Positions 38,057 through 46,296 are shown, counted from the first letter of the stretch. The stretch: DNA of 64,000 nt from Pseudomonadota bacterium (GCA_021783175.1 JAJXUF010000004.1:20487-84486), one strand, 5' to 3'. Notes: a model not told the origin generated them from the letters alone. A program made the numbers and translations.

Positions 38057-39442
38057 GTGCAACTCGACAAGATGAATTCGGTGACAGGCATGCGGGCCAA
38101 CGCAAATTCGCCGCCGTCCGGTGAAACCATTTTAGACCTCGAAGGCTTTGGTGTTGCCTACGGCGAACGTACAGTTTTGAGTGACATCAATTTGTCAGTC
38201 CCGGAGCGCGGAATCGTGACCTTGCTCGGACCCGCGGGTACCGGCAAGTCGACGCTCCTGCGCACACTTGCCGGCTTCAACACCAGCAATCCTTCACTGC
38301 GCACCTGGGGCAGGGCAAGCTACGCCGGGCGTCCCTTGGGTGAGGCTGATCTGCCCGCTCTCGTATCGCAAAGCGCGCGGCTGATCATATCCAGTATTTT
38401 CGAAAACGTGGTACACGCGCTGCCGGAGCGGGCCACGCTCACCCCGAACCAGCAGCGCGATCTGGCTGCCAGGCTGCTGGCCGATGCCGGGCTGGAAGTC
38501 TATATCGAATGCCTCGACGAACCCGTTGTAGGCCTGCCGCTCGCGATGCAGCGGCATATCGCCATACTGCGACTTGCTGCTGCGGCGCCCCGGCTCCTGT
38601 GTGTCGATGAGCCGACCACAGGCCTTACCGACACTGAGGCTGAGAATCTGCTTGATCAGCTGGCAGCCGAAGGCGAACGGCGAGCGGTTCTCGTCGTGCT
38701 GCACAACCAGGAGCAGGCAAACCGTTTGGGCGGAATGACGGCGCTACTGGCGGGCGGAACAATTCAGGAAATTCGGCCCACCTCACAGTTCTTTACTGCA
38801 CCAGGCACTGCCGCGGGACGCGAGTTCGTGCGCATGGGCACCTGCTGTGTGCCATCTCCAGATGCAAAGCCGGAAGAATTGGAAGCGGGTTATGCTCCGT
38901 CGCCCGCGCCAACCCCGATTGCGCGCAAGGTCGTAAGCCACGCCTTCGGACCGAGAGGCTTTCTCTGGCTGAAAAAGGGCATCCTCGCAGGCACTCCACT
39001 CCCTGGGGTGTTCTTTGACTTGCGCTACGATCTCGAAGCGCTCAAACGCGTCGGTGTAACAGCACTTGTGTCTTTAACGCACACCCCGGTAGACGCACAG
39101 GCGCTGGCGGAGTTCGATATTCGCCTGACACGCTCTCCAATCGACGATTTCGGCGCACCGACATTGGAACAGGCGATGACCCTTTGTCAGCTGATTGCCG
39201 ATCTCATTGCAGCTGAAGAAGTCGTGGCAGTTCATTGCCGTGCCGGCCTGGGTCGCACCGGGACTGTGTTGGCAAGCTATCTAATTTGGGAAGGCGCGAG
39301 CGCCCTCAATGCGCTTGAAACCGTCAGACGCGTCGAGCCGCGTTGGGTTCAATCTGACGAGCAGGTTGCCTTCCTAGCTGAATTCGCGAAATACATCGCG
39401 AAAACGCCGAAACCCCGCGTGTCGGCAGAACAGGCGCAGTAA
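38057..39442 (+). CDS. ABC-type ATPase fused to a dual-specificity / tyrosine phosphatase
   Basis: Residues about 25-245 form an ABC nucleotide-binding domain: Walker A GPAGTGKST (58-66), Q-loop glutamine at 105, a degenerate signature around 158-167 (VGLPLAMQRH) where LSGGQ is expected, Walker B LLCVDEP (180-186) and switch histidine 216. Residues about 290-450 form a cysteine-dependent phosphatase with a general-acid loop SPIDDFGAP (D363/D364) and the P-loop HCRAGLGRTG, placing nucleophile C394 and R400 in the CX5R motif. No membrane domain is attached or encoded nearby, so it may be a regulatory rather than transport ATPase. Start codon is GTG at 38057 or ATG at 38072 or 38090. It sits in the GTPase operon. 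Confidence 0.85.
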   Translation: MQLDKMNSVTGMRANANSPPSGETILDLEGFGVAYGERTVLSDINLSVPERGIVTLLGPAGTGKSTLLRTLAGFNTSNPSLRTWGRASYAGRPLGEADLPALVSQSARLIISSIFENVVHALPERATLTPNQQRDLAARLLADAGLEVYIECLDEPVVGLPLAMQRHIAILRLAAAAPRLLCVDEPTTGLTDTEAENLLDQLAAEGERRAVLVVLHNQEQANRLGGMTALLAGGTIQEIRPTSQFFTAPGTAAGREFVRMGTCCVPSPDAKPEELEAGYAPSPAPTPIARKVVSHAFGPRGFLWLKKGILAGTPLPGVFFDLRYDLEALKRVGVTALVSLTHTPVDAQALAEFDIRLTRSPIDDFGAPTLEQAMTLCQLIADLIAAEEVVAVHCRAGLGRTGTVLASYLIWEGASALNALETVRRVEPRWVQSDEQVAFLAEFAKYIAKTPKPRVSAEQAQ

Positions 39443-39479
39443 CCCTAGCAATCGATAACTTAAATCAAGGAGAAACACC

Positions 39480-39890
39480 ATGTCATCCAAACTCGAAGGC
39501 GCCCTGCAAAAAGCTATTTCATCGGTGCCTGAGTGCGTAGCCGCCGGTTACGTAGATCTGAGCACCGGCATGTTGCTCGGCATCAAAACCGTAGATTCCC
39601 ATCCGGCCGAAGTGCTCGAGATGCTCGCCGCTGCCACCGCCGACATGTTTCAGGGAACGAATGTGGTCAGTATCGAAAGAATGTTCAAGAAGGCCCGCGG
39701 ACTGAAAGATGATAATCATCATTACTTCAATGAAATGATCGTCAACAGCGATAACCTGATCCACATTTTTCTTCGCGGAAAGAAAAACGAAGAGCAGGTG
39801 CTTGGCTTGGTATGTCGAAAATCTGCAAATCTAGGAATGGCAATAACCAAAGCACGCGGCCTGGTGCCAGAAGTCGAGGCCTCTATATAG
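39480..39890 (+). CDS. Roadblock/LC7-type protein (first)
   Basis: A 136-residue alpha/beta protein of the Roadblock/LC7 (MglB-like) type, expected to dimerise and modulate the GTPase encoded upstream. The pattern is helix (LEGALQKAISSVPECVAAGY), strand, DLSTGMLLGIKT, a long helix (PAEVLEMLAAATADMF), strands including NLIHIFLRGKKNEEQVLGLV, then LGMAITKARGLV. It is more diverged than the two other Roadblock genes here. AAGGAG lies seven bases before the ATG. Whether it acts as a GTPase-activating protein or a scaffold cannot be told. Confidence 0.7.
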   Translation: MSSKLEGALQKAISSVPECVAAGYVDLSTGMLLGIKTVDSHPAEVLEMLAAATADMFQGTNVVSIERMFKKARGLKDDNHHYFNEMIVNSDNLIHIFLRGKKNEEQVLGLVCRKSANLGMAITKARGLVPEVEASI

Positions 39891-39989
39891 TCGATGGTTA
39901 AAAAACGGAATGTCGTGGCGTAACGCCATGACATTCCCGCAACCAGATCCGGCGTCAAACTTAGAAAATCGTACACTCACGGGTGGGAT

Positions 39990-40403
39990 ATGGCAGTCAC
40001 AATGGTTGATGATTCCGATACGGACGAACATCGCAAGCGTTTGCTTCGCACTATCCTGCGCACTCTCAATACTTTTTCTCACGACATCGAGGCATCCGCC
40101 GCGATTTCGTCGGACGGCATCATGCTGGCATCGGTGCTCGGAGAAAATACTGACGGTGACCGATTCGGTGCGATGTGTGCATCTTTGCTAGCGCTTGCTG
40201 AGCGTGCCGCGGCAGAAATAGCGCGCGGCAAGCTCAAGCAAGTTCTGATTGAGGGTGATAAGGGGGTCATGCTTCTAGTTCATGCGGGAAGCGACACGGT
40301 GCTTGCTGTGGCCGCCAGACCGACCGTGAACCTGGGCATGGTATTCATTGAGGCGCGCAAGTGCGCCAGCAAAATTGATTTGGCGATGCAGAGTGCCACA
40401 TGA
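39990..40403 (+). CDS. Roadblock/LC7 protein (second)
   Basis: A 137-residue Roadblock/LC7 protein: N-terminal helix LLRTILRTLNTFSHDIEASA, strand SSDGIMLASVLG, a DRFGAMCASLLALAERAAAE helix, GKLKQVLIEGDKGVMLLVH and LAVAARPTVNLGMVFIEA. It resembles the third Roadblock gene at 43281 over the helix and last strands (DRFGAMCA, VNLGM/TNLGM), which indicates duplication. Its stop codon overlaps the ATG of the small membrane protein gene (ATGA), implying translational coupling. It probably partners the cluster's GTPase. Confidence 0.85.
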   Translation: MAVTMVDDSDTDEHRKRLLRTILRTLNTFSHDIEASAAISSDGIMLASVLGENTDGDRFGAMCASLLALAERAAAEIARGKLKQVLIEGDKGVMLLVHAGSDTVLAVAARPTVNLGMVFIEARKCASKIDLAMQSAT

Positions 40404-40588
40404 GCGGAGCCATCATGAAAATGGATCATGACAGCAATAAAACACCAGGCGACGTAGCTCTCCCTAGCAAGTTGCACGTAAGGCGCGCTTGGCTACGCCG
40501 AGTCGGGGCCGCGGGAACGTTGTTTTTTTTGGCCAAGGGCCTGCTCTGGATTCTGGTACCCGCGCTGCTAGCCTGGTTCGGTCGCTAG
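40400..40588 (+). CDS. Small single-helix membrane protein
   Basis: A 62-residue protein with a charged N-terminus and one C-terminal membrane helix (AAGTLFFLAKGLLWILVPAL). No family was recognised. It overlaps the preceding Roadblock gene by four bases, a typical coupled arrangement. A role as membrane anchor or docking site for the otherwise soluble cluster proteins is possible and is inference. Confidence 0.6.
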   Translation: MSGAIMKMDHDSNKTPGDVALPSKLHVRRAWLRRVGAAGTLFFLAKGLLWILVPALLAWFGR

Positions 40589-40634
40589 ATGACATCAGCG
40601 ACAAGCCGCCGCAACAACGGAAAAGGAGTCGACC

Positions 40635-40994
40635 ATGGGCATCGCAGACATTGATTGTGAAGCCGGAAGGGCCTTGGGGTGTCGAACCTTCTGTTGCCGG
40701 CTGCTGGTGCGACTGGATCAGGACGAGCGCGTGCCCCCCGATGGCGCTCAACCCGCAAAAGGGTTCATCGACAAGGATGCCGACGGCTGGTGTGTGCATC
40801 TAGACCGCGCCACCCAGCGCTGCGGTATCTGGGAAAAACGCCCGCGCATCTGTCGCGAATATCACTGCAACGACGACATGATGTTGCAGGCTGCGCTGCA
40901 AGTCGGTTGCACAAGCATTGTGCAGCTTGCGCAGACGGCGGCGCGCATGACGTTGCCACGCGAATGTTTCGTGCGGGTGCCTCAGAAACGCTGA
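40635..40994 (+). CDS. Cysteine-cluster protein, YkgJ family
   Basis: A 119-residue soluble protein with the YkgJ/CxxCxxCC-type arrangement of cysteines (LGCRTFCCRL, WCVHLD, RCGIWEKRPRICREYHC), likely binding an iron-sulfur cluster or zinc. Function in the family is poorly known. AAGGAG precedes the ATG. It lies directly upstream of the ferredoxin-reductase-globin fusion, so it may be part of the same redox process. Confidence 0.75.
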   Translation: MGIADIDCEAGRALGCRTFCCRLLVRLDQDERVPPDGAQPAKGFIDKDADGWCVHLDRATQRCGIWEKRPRICREYHCNDDMMLQAALQVGCTSIVQLAQTAARMTLPRECFVRVPQKR

Positions 40995-41035
40995 CACAGA
41001 TTATATTTCTCTGCTTGCGAACAGGGTGCTACAAA

Positions 41036-42589
41036 ATGCCGCAATTGAAATACGACAACAGACTCTTCAACAGCCGTGAGGGCGAGACGGTGCTGGAGGC
41101 CTCTTTGAGAAACGGCGTGGTACTGCCGTTTTCCTGTCGCAGCGGGATTTGCCAGGTCTGTCTGCAGCGCTGCGTCAGCGGTTGCTTGCCGGAGGCCGCG
41201 CAGCGCGGAGTGAAACCTGAGCTTCGCGCCAAAGGTTATTTTCTTCCATGTTGCTGCATGCCTACCGGCGACATGGTGATAGCGCCACCGTGCGACGAAG
41301 ACCTGTTTACTTCGGCAATCGTACACGACAAGCGCGCGTTGACCGACGAAATCTGCCAGGTTCTGCTGGATACTGGAGGCGGCTTCGGCGGTCGCGCTGG
41401 CCAATTCATAAACTTGCGCCAGCCGGGCGGAGTTGCGCGCAGCTACTCGCTCGCTGCGGATCCGGTAGCGGATTATTTTCTGGAACTACATGTGCGACGC
41501 ATGCCTGGAGGGCAGCTCAGCAACTGGATATTCCATGAACTCAAAGTTGGCGATGTCGTCGATATCCAGGGTCCCATGGGGTGCAATTATTATGCGGCTG
41601 GTGATAGTCAGCAGCCGCTACTGTTGATCGGTAGTGGCACTGGGCTCGCGCCGCTGCTTGGGATCGTGCGCGACGCGTTGGTGCGAGGCCATTGCGGCGA
41701 CATCTTTCTCTATCACGGGGTGCGGGACCCGTACAGACTTTATATGCACCACGCGCTGCTGGAGCTTGGCGCCAAACACGCCAATTTTCACTATGTGCCC
41801 TGTGTTTCCGGGGCGAAGAGTGGCGTCGGTACGGTGCGCGGACGTGCACATGAAGTCGCACTGGCGCAATGTCCGGACCTGCGAGGTTGGCGCGTGCATC
41901 TGGCAGGGCGCGCTGAAATGGTGTTTGCAGCCGAGCGGCAGGCGCTAAAGGCCGGTGCCGCGCCGGCGGAGGTCTTTGCCGATGCATTCGAACTCACCGA
42001 TCGGCGCCGCAAGCCACGCGGCACCGCAGCAAGCGATCGACGCTCCCGGCCACTTCCGGACCCCGAGATGTGGGAGGCCCTGGGTCAAGGCGAACTCATG
42101 GGCAGCATTCTTGAAGACTTTTACACGCGAGTTTTTGAGGACCTTTTGTTGTCGCCGTATTTTCGCGGCGTGACAAAGCGGCGCTTGGTAGAAAAAGTGT
42201 ACTCGTTTATGTGTCAGATTTTTACCGGAACCCAATACTATTTTGGGGATAGACCACGGAATGCGCATCACTGGATGGTGATTCCGGACGATCTTTTTGA
42301 TCATCGCGAACGTCTCATGCGCGACAGTCTGCGACGCCATAATTTGGCGCCACATCTTATTGCGCGCTGGTTGGCAATTGAGGAGAGTTTCCGGCCGGAT
42401 ATCGTCAAAACGGAACCTTGGCCGCGCGTTGTCGGCGGCGTGGCTTTGCCCATGGAAGGTTTTGACGAGATAGTGCTCGACGTCGGCTCCATCTGCGACA
42501 GTTGTGGCGCGGAAATCAGTGCCGGAACACGGGTTCGCTACCATGTACGGCTAGGTAGCACTTATTGCCCCTGCTGTCACAGTGCCTGA
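41036..42589 (+). CDS. Ferredoxin-flavin reductase-truncated globin-zinc ribbon fusion
   Basis: A 517-residue multidomain redox protein. Residues 1-90: plant-type [2Fe-2S] ferredoxin with C34, C39, C42 and C72. Residues 95-310: ferredoxin-NADP reductase-like module with FAD motif RSYSLA (135-140) and NAD(P)-binding GSGTGLAP (199-206). Residues 345-460: truncated haemoglobin fold with DFYTRVFEDLLLSPYF (Tyr363 at the B10 position) and proximal histidine H411 in NAHHWMVIPDDLFD. Residues 485-517: CDSC and CPCC, a probable zinc ribbon. Such a chain could pass electrons from NAD(P)H to globin haem, for example for NO dioxygenation or O2 sensing; the reaction is inferred. The ATG at 41036 follows the YkgJ gene by 41 bases. 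Confidence 0.88.
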   Translation: MPQLKYDNRLFNSREGETVLEASLRNGVVLPFSCRSGICQVCLQRCVSGCLPEAAQRGVKPELRAKGYFLPCCCMPTGDMVIAPPCDEDLFTSAIVHDKRALTDEICQVLLDTGGGFGGRAGQFINLRQPGGVARSYSLAADPVADYFLELHVRRMPGGQLSNWIFHELKVGDVVDIQGPMGCNYYAAGDSQQPLLLIGSGTGLAPLLGIVRDALVRGHCGDIFLYHGVRDPYRLYMHHALLELGAKHANFHYVPCVSGAKSGVGTVRGRAHEVALAQCPDLRGWRVHLAGRAEMVFAAERQALKAGAAPAEVFADAFELTDRRRKPRGTAASDRRSRPLPDPEMWEALGQGELMGSILEDFYTRVFEDLLLSPYFRGVTKRRLVEKVYSFMCQIFTGTQYYFGDRPRNAHHWMVIPDDLFDHRERLMRDSLRRHNLAPHLIARWLAIEESFRPDIVKTEPWPRVVGGVALPMEGFDEIVLDVGSICDSCGAEISAGTRVRYHVRLGSTYCPCCHSA

Positions 42590-42604
42590 GGCCATGGTGG
42601 TTCG

Positions 42605-43258
42605 ATGACAAATGTTCCAGCACGTTCCGGTAATCCGATTCCGGCTTACCTTGTCCCCACTCCGGCCGGCGTCGGGTTTGCGCTGGGTGCGCCAGATCCA
42701 GATCCGGCACGATTAGTGCTGAATGCGCTCTTGCGCGGTGGGTCAAGCCGTCCTATGCCGCTGGCGATGCTTGCTGAAGTCTCCGGCATCGGGGACAGAA
42801 AATCGCTGGGGGCGATTCTCTTCGCATTGCAGCGTGATGGAAAGCTTAGCGGAGATGTGGAGCCTCTGGCGGTGGCACGTGAACCGCTTGGCGATGCGGT
42901 TCCGCCGCTTCTGGAAGCCATGTCGACAGATGGTCGCGGCGTGCTCGCCGACGACCACGGCCTTTGCTACGCCTTCGCCGGTTATTCTTGCGACGAGGCG
43001 CAACGCCTGGCAGCTTGTGCACCATCGGCGTGGCAGCTTTTGCGCCGACATCGCGAGCATGTCATTGGAGCAGCGAATCGCGAAACCTATACTCTGGCAC
43101 TGCTCGATGAAACGGCCGGCGCTCGCCTCATAATACGGCCGCTTTTTGTCGGCGAGCAGGTATTTCATCTGTGTCTCTCCGGATTGGCGCATCCGAATTC
43201 CCCGGCGCTTACCAAACTCGGTGCATTGTTGCTGCGCCGTTACGTCGGGCCATGCTGA
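42605..43258 (+). CDS. Unrecognised protein with possible winged-helix and Roadblock-like parts
   Basis: The 217-residue soluble protein is not assigned to a family. Residues about 35-80 (LVLNALLRGGSSRPMPLAML and KSLGAILFALQRDGKL) resemble a winged-helix domain. Residues about 95-215 have a mixed alpha/beta pattern (GRGVLADDHGLCYAFAGYSC, a helix, ETYTLALLDETAGARLIIRP) that recalls a divergent Roadblock fold. It starts 15 bases after the globin fusion and is followed closely by the third Roadblock gene. A regulatory role is likely from context only. Confidence 0.6.
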   Translation: MTNVPARSGNPIPAYLVPTPAGVGFALGAPDPDPARLVLNALLRGGSSRPMPLAMLAEVSGIGDRKSLGAILFALQRDGKLSGDVEPLAVAREPLGDAVPPLLEAMSTDGRGVLADDHGLCYAFAGYSCDEAQRLAACAPSAWQLLRRHREHVIGAANRETYTLALLDETAGARLIIRPLFVGEQVFHLCLSGLAHPNSPALTKLGALLLRRYVGPC

Positions 43259-43280
43259 CCGTATTCTTAAGGAGGTGCCC

Positions 43281-43673
43281 GTGTCGGAAGTGAGTGGACC
43301 AGACGGGTTGGAAGCCAGTGGCGAGCGATTGAAAGCGATTCTCGAAGAGTTGCACAGCGAATCCAGGGATGTGCAAGCTTCCATGATAGTCACCCATGAT
43401 GGGTTGACCATGCTGGTGCTGGGCAGCGTGATCGATCCGGACCGCTTTGGCGCGATGTGTGCCGATCTGTTGTCGCTGTGCCGCTCGGCAGCTGCCGAAT
43501 TGGAACGCGGACAAATCGAGCAGGTATTGATGAAGGCCACGAGTGGCTATATGTTGTTGACGCCGGCCGGTCAACAGGCGGTGCTTGCGATCATGGCGCG
43601 ACCAGACACCAATCTGGGCATGCTGCTCATCGACGCAGCCCGCGCCGCCGCCGCAATCCCCGGTTCGCTGTGA
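43281..43673 (+). CDS. Roadblock/LC7 protein (third)
   Basis: A 130-residue Roadblock/LC7 protein with LKAILEELHSESRDVQASMI, THDGLTMLVLG, a DRFGAMCADLLSLCRSAAAE helix, QIEQVLMKATSGYMLL and LAIMARPDTNLGMLLIDA. It is a clear paralogue of the gene at 39990. The GTG at 43281 is chosen because AAGGAGG lies five bases upstream; the longer frame beginning at 43146 overlaps the previous gene. It is the last gene before the terminator and closes the GTPase/Roadblock/redox cluster. Confidence 0.85.
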   Translation: MSEVSGPDGLEASGERLKAILEELHSESRDVQASMIVTHDGLTMLVLGSVIDPDRFGAMCADLLSLCRSAAAELERGQIEQVLMKATSGYMLLTPAGQQAVLAIMARPDTNLGMLLIDAARAAAAIPGSL

Positions 43674-43719
43674 TTCTCCGGACGAGCCGGTTTTTGCCGG
43701 AGCTTGATGCATATCTGTG

Positions 43720-43739
43720 ACGCCCGGAGTGGGCGTTTT
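43720..43739 (+). terminator. Intrinsic terminator of the GTPase cluster
   Basis: ACGCCC-GGAGT-GGGCGT followed by a short T run, 47 bases after the third Roadblock gene. Confidence 0.6.
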
Positions 43740-43859
43740 GACCGGAGTTGAAGAACAAATGTAAGACGCTACACAGCGATTTCACCTCAACTCTGTGTTC
43801 CATTACCCGCGACAGGTCACGGTTCTGATATTGGTGACCGTGATCTGCCAGCTCGTTTT

Positions 43860-43873
43860 ATGATCCAGATCAA
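43860..43873. promoter_or_regulatory. FNR/ANR-like box upstream of cytochrome c
   Basis: ATGATCCAGATCAA has one mismatch to TTGAT-N4-ATCAA and keeps the TGA-N6-TCA core. It lies about 150 bases upstream of the di-haem cytochrome start and resembles the exact site upstream of coxB, so both may answer the same oxygen-responsive regulator. Confidence 0.5.
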
Positions 43874-44023
43874 TGAATTCGATGATTTATCCACCGTCCG
43901 AAGGCTGACGTCAGGTCGCCCGTCGCGCGTCTGCTACGCTTGAAGCACGGTGTGCGGTTACACCGATGGTCGGGTAGTGCGCTGCCCGGGTTCGAAACAA
44001 TTACCTATATAAAGGAGCAAAGC

Positions 44024-44737
44024 GTGTTGGCCGTTTCATCGAAAACCATCGACGGTTTCGTCCTGATTCTACTGATCGCACTCTGTCTACCACGGTTGAG
44101 CGTCGCAGCCGGCAGTGAAGGGAGCAATCCCAAGCAACAACTACTTGACCAGATGGAAATCGTCCAGCAGGACGGCGCCGCCCGCGCTGCCGCAATCAAG
44201 AAGGGGCGTGACATGATCGACACGTTTTGCGTGTACTGTCACGGACAGGATGGCAACAGCGCCAACCCTGATATTCCCAATCTGGCGCAACAGAACCCGA
44301 CATTCCTGCTCGCCCAGATGCAGCAATTTGCCGCCAGCGACCGCAAGGACGACTATGCCGGGGTTATGCAGCGGCTGGCAAAGACCTTTACGCCGCAACA
44401 GGAGATCAGTCTCGCCGTCTATTTCGCGAGTGTCCCGCTTACGCAACCCGCAAGCGGCGATCGCACGCTGGCAGCAAAGGGGCGCTCCTTATTTTCCGCG
44501 CACTGTGTTGTATGTCATGGCCCGCAGGGTATGGGCGGAGGAGACTTTCCGCGTATTGCGGGACAGCAGCCGGGCTATATCGTCCGTACATTGCGCAATT
44601 TCCGAGATCTCGACAATGACCGCCGCTCATCGCGAATGTCCGGCGTGACGCATGACCTCACTGACGCCGACATCAATGAGCTGGCAGCTTACGTGGCATC
44701 GTTGCCGGTTAAGCCTGGTACGTATTACCCGCAATAA
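44024..44737 (+). CDS. Di-haem cytochrome c (c4-like)
   Basis: A periplasmic electron carrier with two c-type haem domains. From the GTG at 44024, which has AAAGGAG six bases upstream, the protein begins with a signal peptide (FVLILLIALCLPRLSVAA). Haem-binding motifs are CVYCHGQDG and CVVCHGPQG, each followed by a domain containing a candidate distal methionine. Spacing and size (237 residues) fit the cytochrome c4 class, known donors to terminal oxidases; the caa3 oxidase in this window is a plausible partner. An FNR-like site lies upstream. Exact partner is inferred. Confidence 0.88.
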   Translation: MLAVSSKTIDGFVLILLIALCLPRLSVAAGSEGSNPKQQLLDQMEIVQQDGAARAAAIKKGRDMIDTFCVYCHGQDGNSANPDIPNLAQQNPTFLLAQMQQFAASDRKDDYAGVMQRLAKTFTPQQEISLAVYFASVPLTQPASGDRTLAAKGRSLFSAHCVVCHGPQGMGGGDFPRIAGQQPGYIVRTLRNFRDLDNDRRSSRMSGVTHDLTDADINELAAYVASLPVKPGTYYPQ

Positions 44738-45197
44738 GTCGGGGTTCAATTATCCTGCCGTGCGCCTCGCCACGGGCGTGCGGCAGGCACTAGCCGTCGC
44801 CAAGGCAGCTCACCCGCTTCGGTCTTGTCGAAACCGTCAACGCTAAGCGGATCGAACGCCGCCGTTAACTCCTGGACGTGTCCACAAGACTGCCGTAGGC
44901 GATAACCGAGGATGGTCGCCGATATTGCCATGAATCTCGAAACGGATTGCACGATACTTCCTCGGGGAAAAAGCGATTTCACGCGTATCGCATGTCGCCA
45001 TGCGCGAGAGTGGCGAAGATCTTGTGAAACGGATTGGCATAGACAAAGGACAGCGGTTTTGCATCTTGGCTGCGGTGATGACACGTCTGTTAGCGCCGCC
45101 GGAGATCTGGCGCCCTGGCCGACATCACCGCCACCCATGTGCGTGCGGGTTAATCAGACGCACATGGGTGGATCGTCCGGCGGTTTGTTTTGCCAAA
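44738..45197. other. Intergenic region between convergent genes
   Basis: About 460 bases between the cytochrome c gene and the convergent phosphoribulokinase gene. No gene is seen; a strong hairpin near the kinase end is listed separately. Confidence 0.4.
45131..45171 (-). terminator. 14-bp hairpin after phosphoribulokinase
   Basis: CCACCCATGTGCGT pairs perfectly with ACGCACATGGGTGG across a 13-base loop, 27 bases past the kinase stop codon. No U-tract follows, so it may be a factor-assisted terminator or a 3'-end stabiliser. Confidence 0.5.
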
Positions 45198-46070
45198 TTA
45201 CTTGGTGTGACGTTTCGCCTCGAGCATTATGTGGATGATAGGCGTGAGAATGATCTCCATGGCAAAGCCCATCTTGCCCCCCGGCACGACGATGGTATTC
45301 GGACGAGACATAAACGACCCGTCAATCATCTGCAGCAGGTAAGGAAAGTTCTGCTTGCGCGATTCGCGGAAGCGTATGACGATGAGACTTTCAGTAGGCG
45401 TCGGGATGTCGCGCGCAATAAACGGGTTTGACGTGTCAACCAGCGGCACGCGCTGGAAATTGATATGGGTGCGCGAGAACTGCGGCGTGATGTAATGAAC
45501 GTAGTCGTGCATGCGGCGCAATATCGTGTCGGTTACCGCTTCCGCCGTGTATCCGCGTTGCGCTGTGTCGCGATGGATCTTCTGGATCCACTCGAGGTTC
45601 ACGATCGGCACGACGCCGATTAGCAGATCCACCCATTTGGCCACGTCGACATCGCCATGTTTGACGCCGCCATGCAGGCCTTCGTAAAAGAGAAGATCGG
45701 AGCCGGGCGCTATGGCGTTCCACGGCGTAAAGGTTCCGGGCTCCTGTTTGTAAGGCGCCGCTTCATTGTGATCATGCAGGTACAGGCGGGTCTTGCCGCT
45801 TCCGGTGTCGCCGTATTCGCGGAACAGTTCTTCCAGTTTGCCGAATAGATTGGCATCCGGGCCGAAATGACTCAGGTTTATTCCCTTGGCTGCTGCATTC
45901 TTGATCGCGTCCTTCATCTCGGCGCGGTTGTAGCTGTGAAAGCTGTCGCCTTCGACCACAGCTGCATTGACCCCTTCGCGGCGGAATATATCGCCGAATG
46001 CGTGCTTGACCGTGGTAGTTCCGGCGCCAGACGATCCTGTCACCGCAATGATCGGATGTTTCTTTGACAT
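45198..46070 (-). CDS. prkB: Phosphoribulokinase
   Basis: Phosphorylates ribulose 5-phosphate to ribulose 1,5-bisphosphate, the Calvin-cycle step that supplies RuBisCO. The 290-residue length and the P-loop GSSGAGTTTVK are those of the proteobacterial (class I) enzyme. Other marks are EGDSFHSYNR, YEGLHGGVKHGDVDVAKWVD with the family's catalytic region, HRDTAQRGYTAEAVTDTILRR and FQRVPLVDTSNPF. AAGGAA precedes the ATG. No RuBisCO gene is in the window. It implies autotrophic CO2 fixation, consistent with the sulfur-oxidation genes nearby. Confidence 0.95.
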   Translation of the reverse strand: MSKKHPIIAVTGSSGAGTTTVKHAFGDIFRREGVNAAVVEGDSFHSYNRAEMKDAIKNAAAKGINLSHFGPDANLFGKLEELFREYGDTGSGKTRLYLHDHNEAAPYKQEPGTFTPWNAIAPGSDLLFYEGLHGGVKHGDVDVAKWVDLLIGVVPIVNLEWIQKIHRDTAQRGYTAEAVTDTILRRMHDYVHYITPQFSRTHINFQRVPLVDTSNPFIARDIPTPTESLIVIRFRESRKQNFPYLLQMIDGSFMSRPNTIVVPGGKMGFAMEIILTPIIHIMLEAKRHTK

Positions 46071-46296
46071 GCTATATTTCCTTCACTCTCGATTATATGA
46101 ATTCAGACGATCCGGACCGGTGTCGTAGAAGCGTATCTTTCCGTGTGGTTGCTTCGAGGATTCGACGACCAACTACTTGTCTATGGTTATTCTTTTCTGA
46201 TAGCGGTCAATTGCTGGTCCGGATCAAAAATCCAGTCTACGGCTCAATTTGCCCATGTCATATTATGCCATTAAAGGTCGCCGATCCGTACTACAG

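Noticed and set aside
40679..41035. N-terminal extension of the ferredoxin-reductase-globin frame
   Set aside because: It overlaps the YkgJ-family gene in another frame and lacks a start signal; the ferredoxin domain begins right after the ATG at 41036.
43146..43280. N-terminal extension of the third Roadblock gene
   Set aside because: It overlaps the 42605 gene, while AAGGAGG precedes the GTG at 43281.
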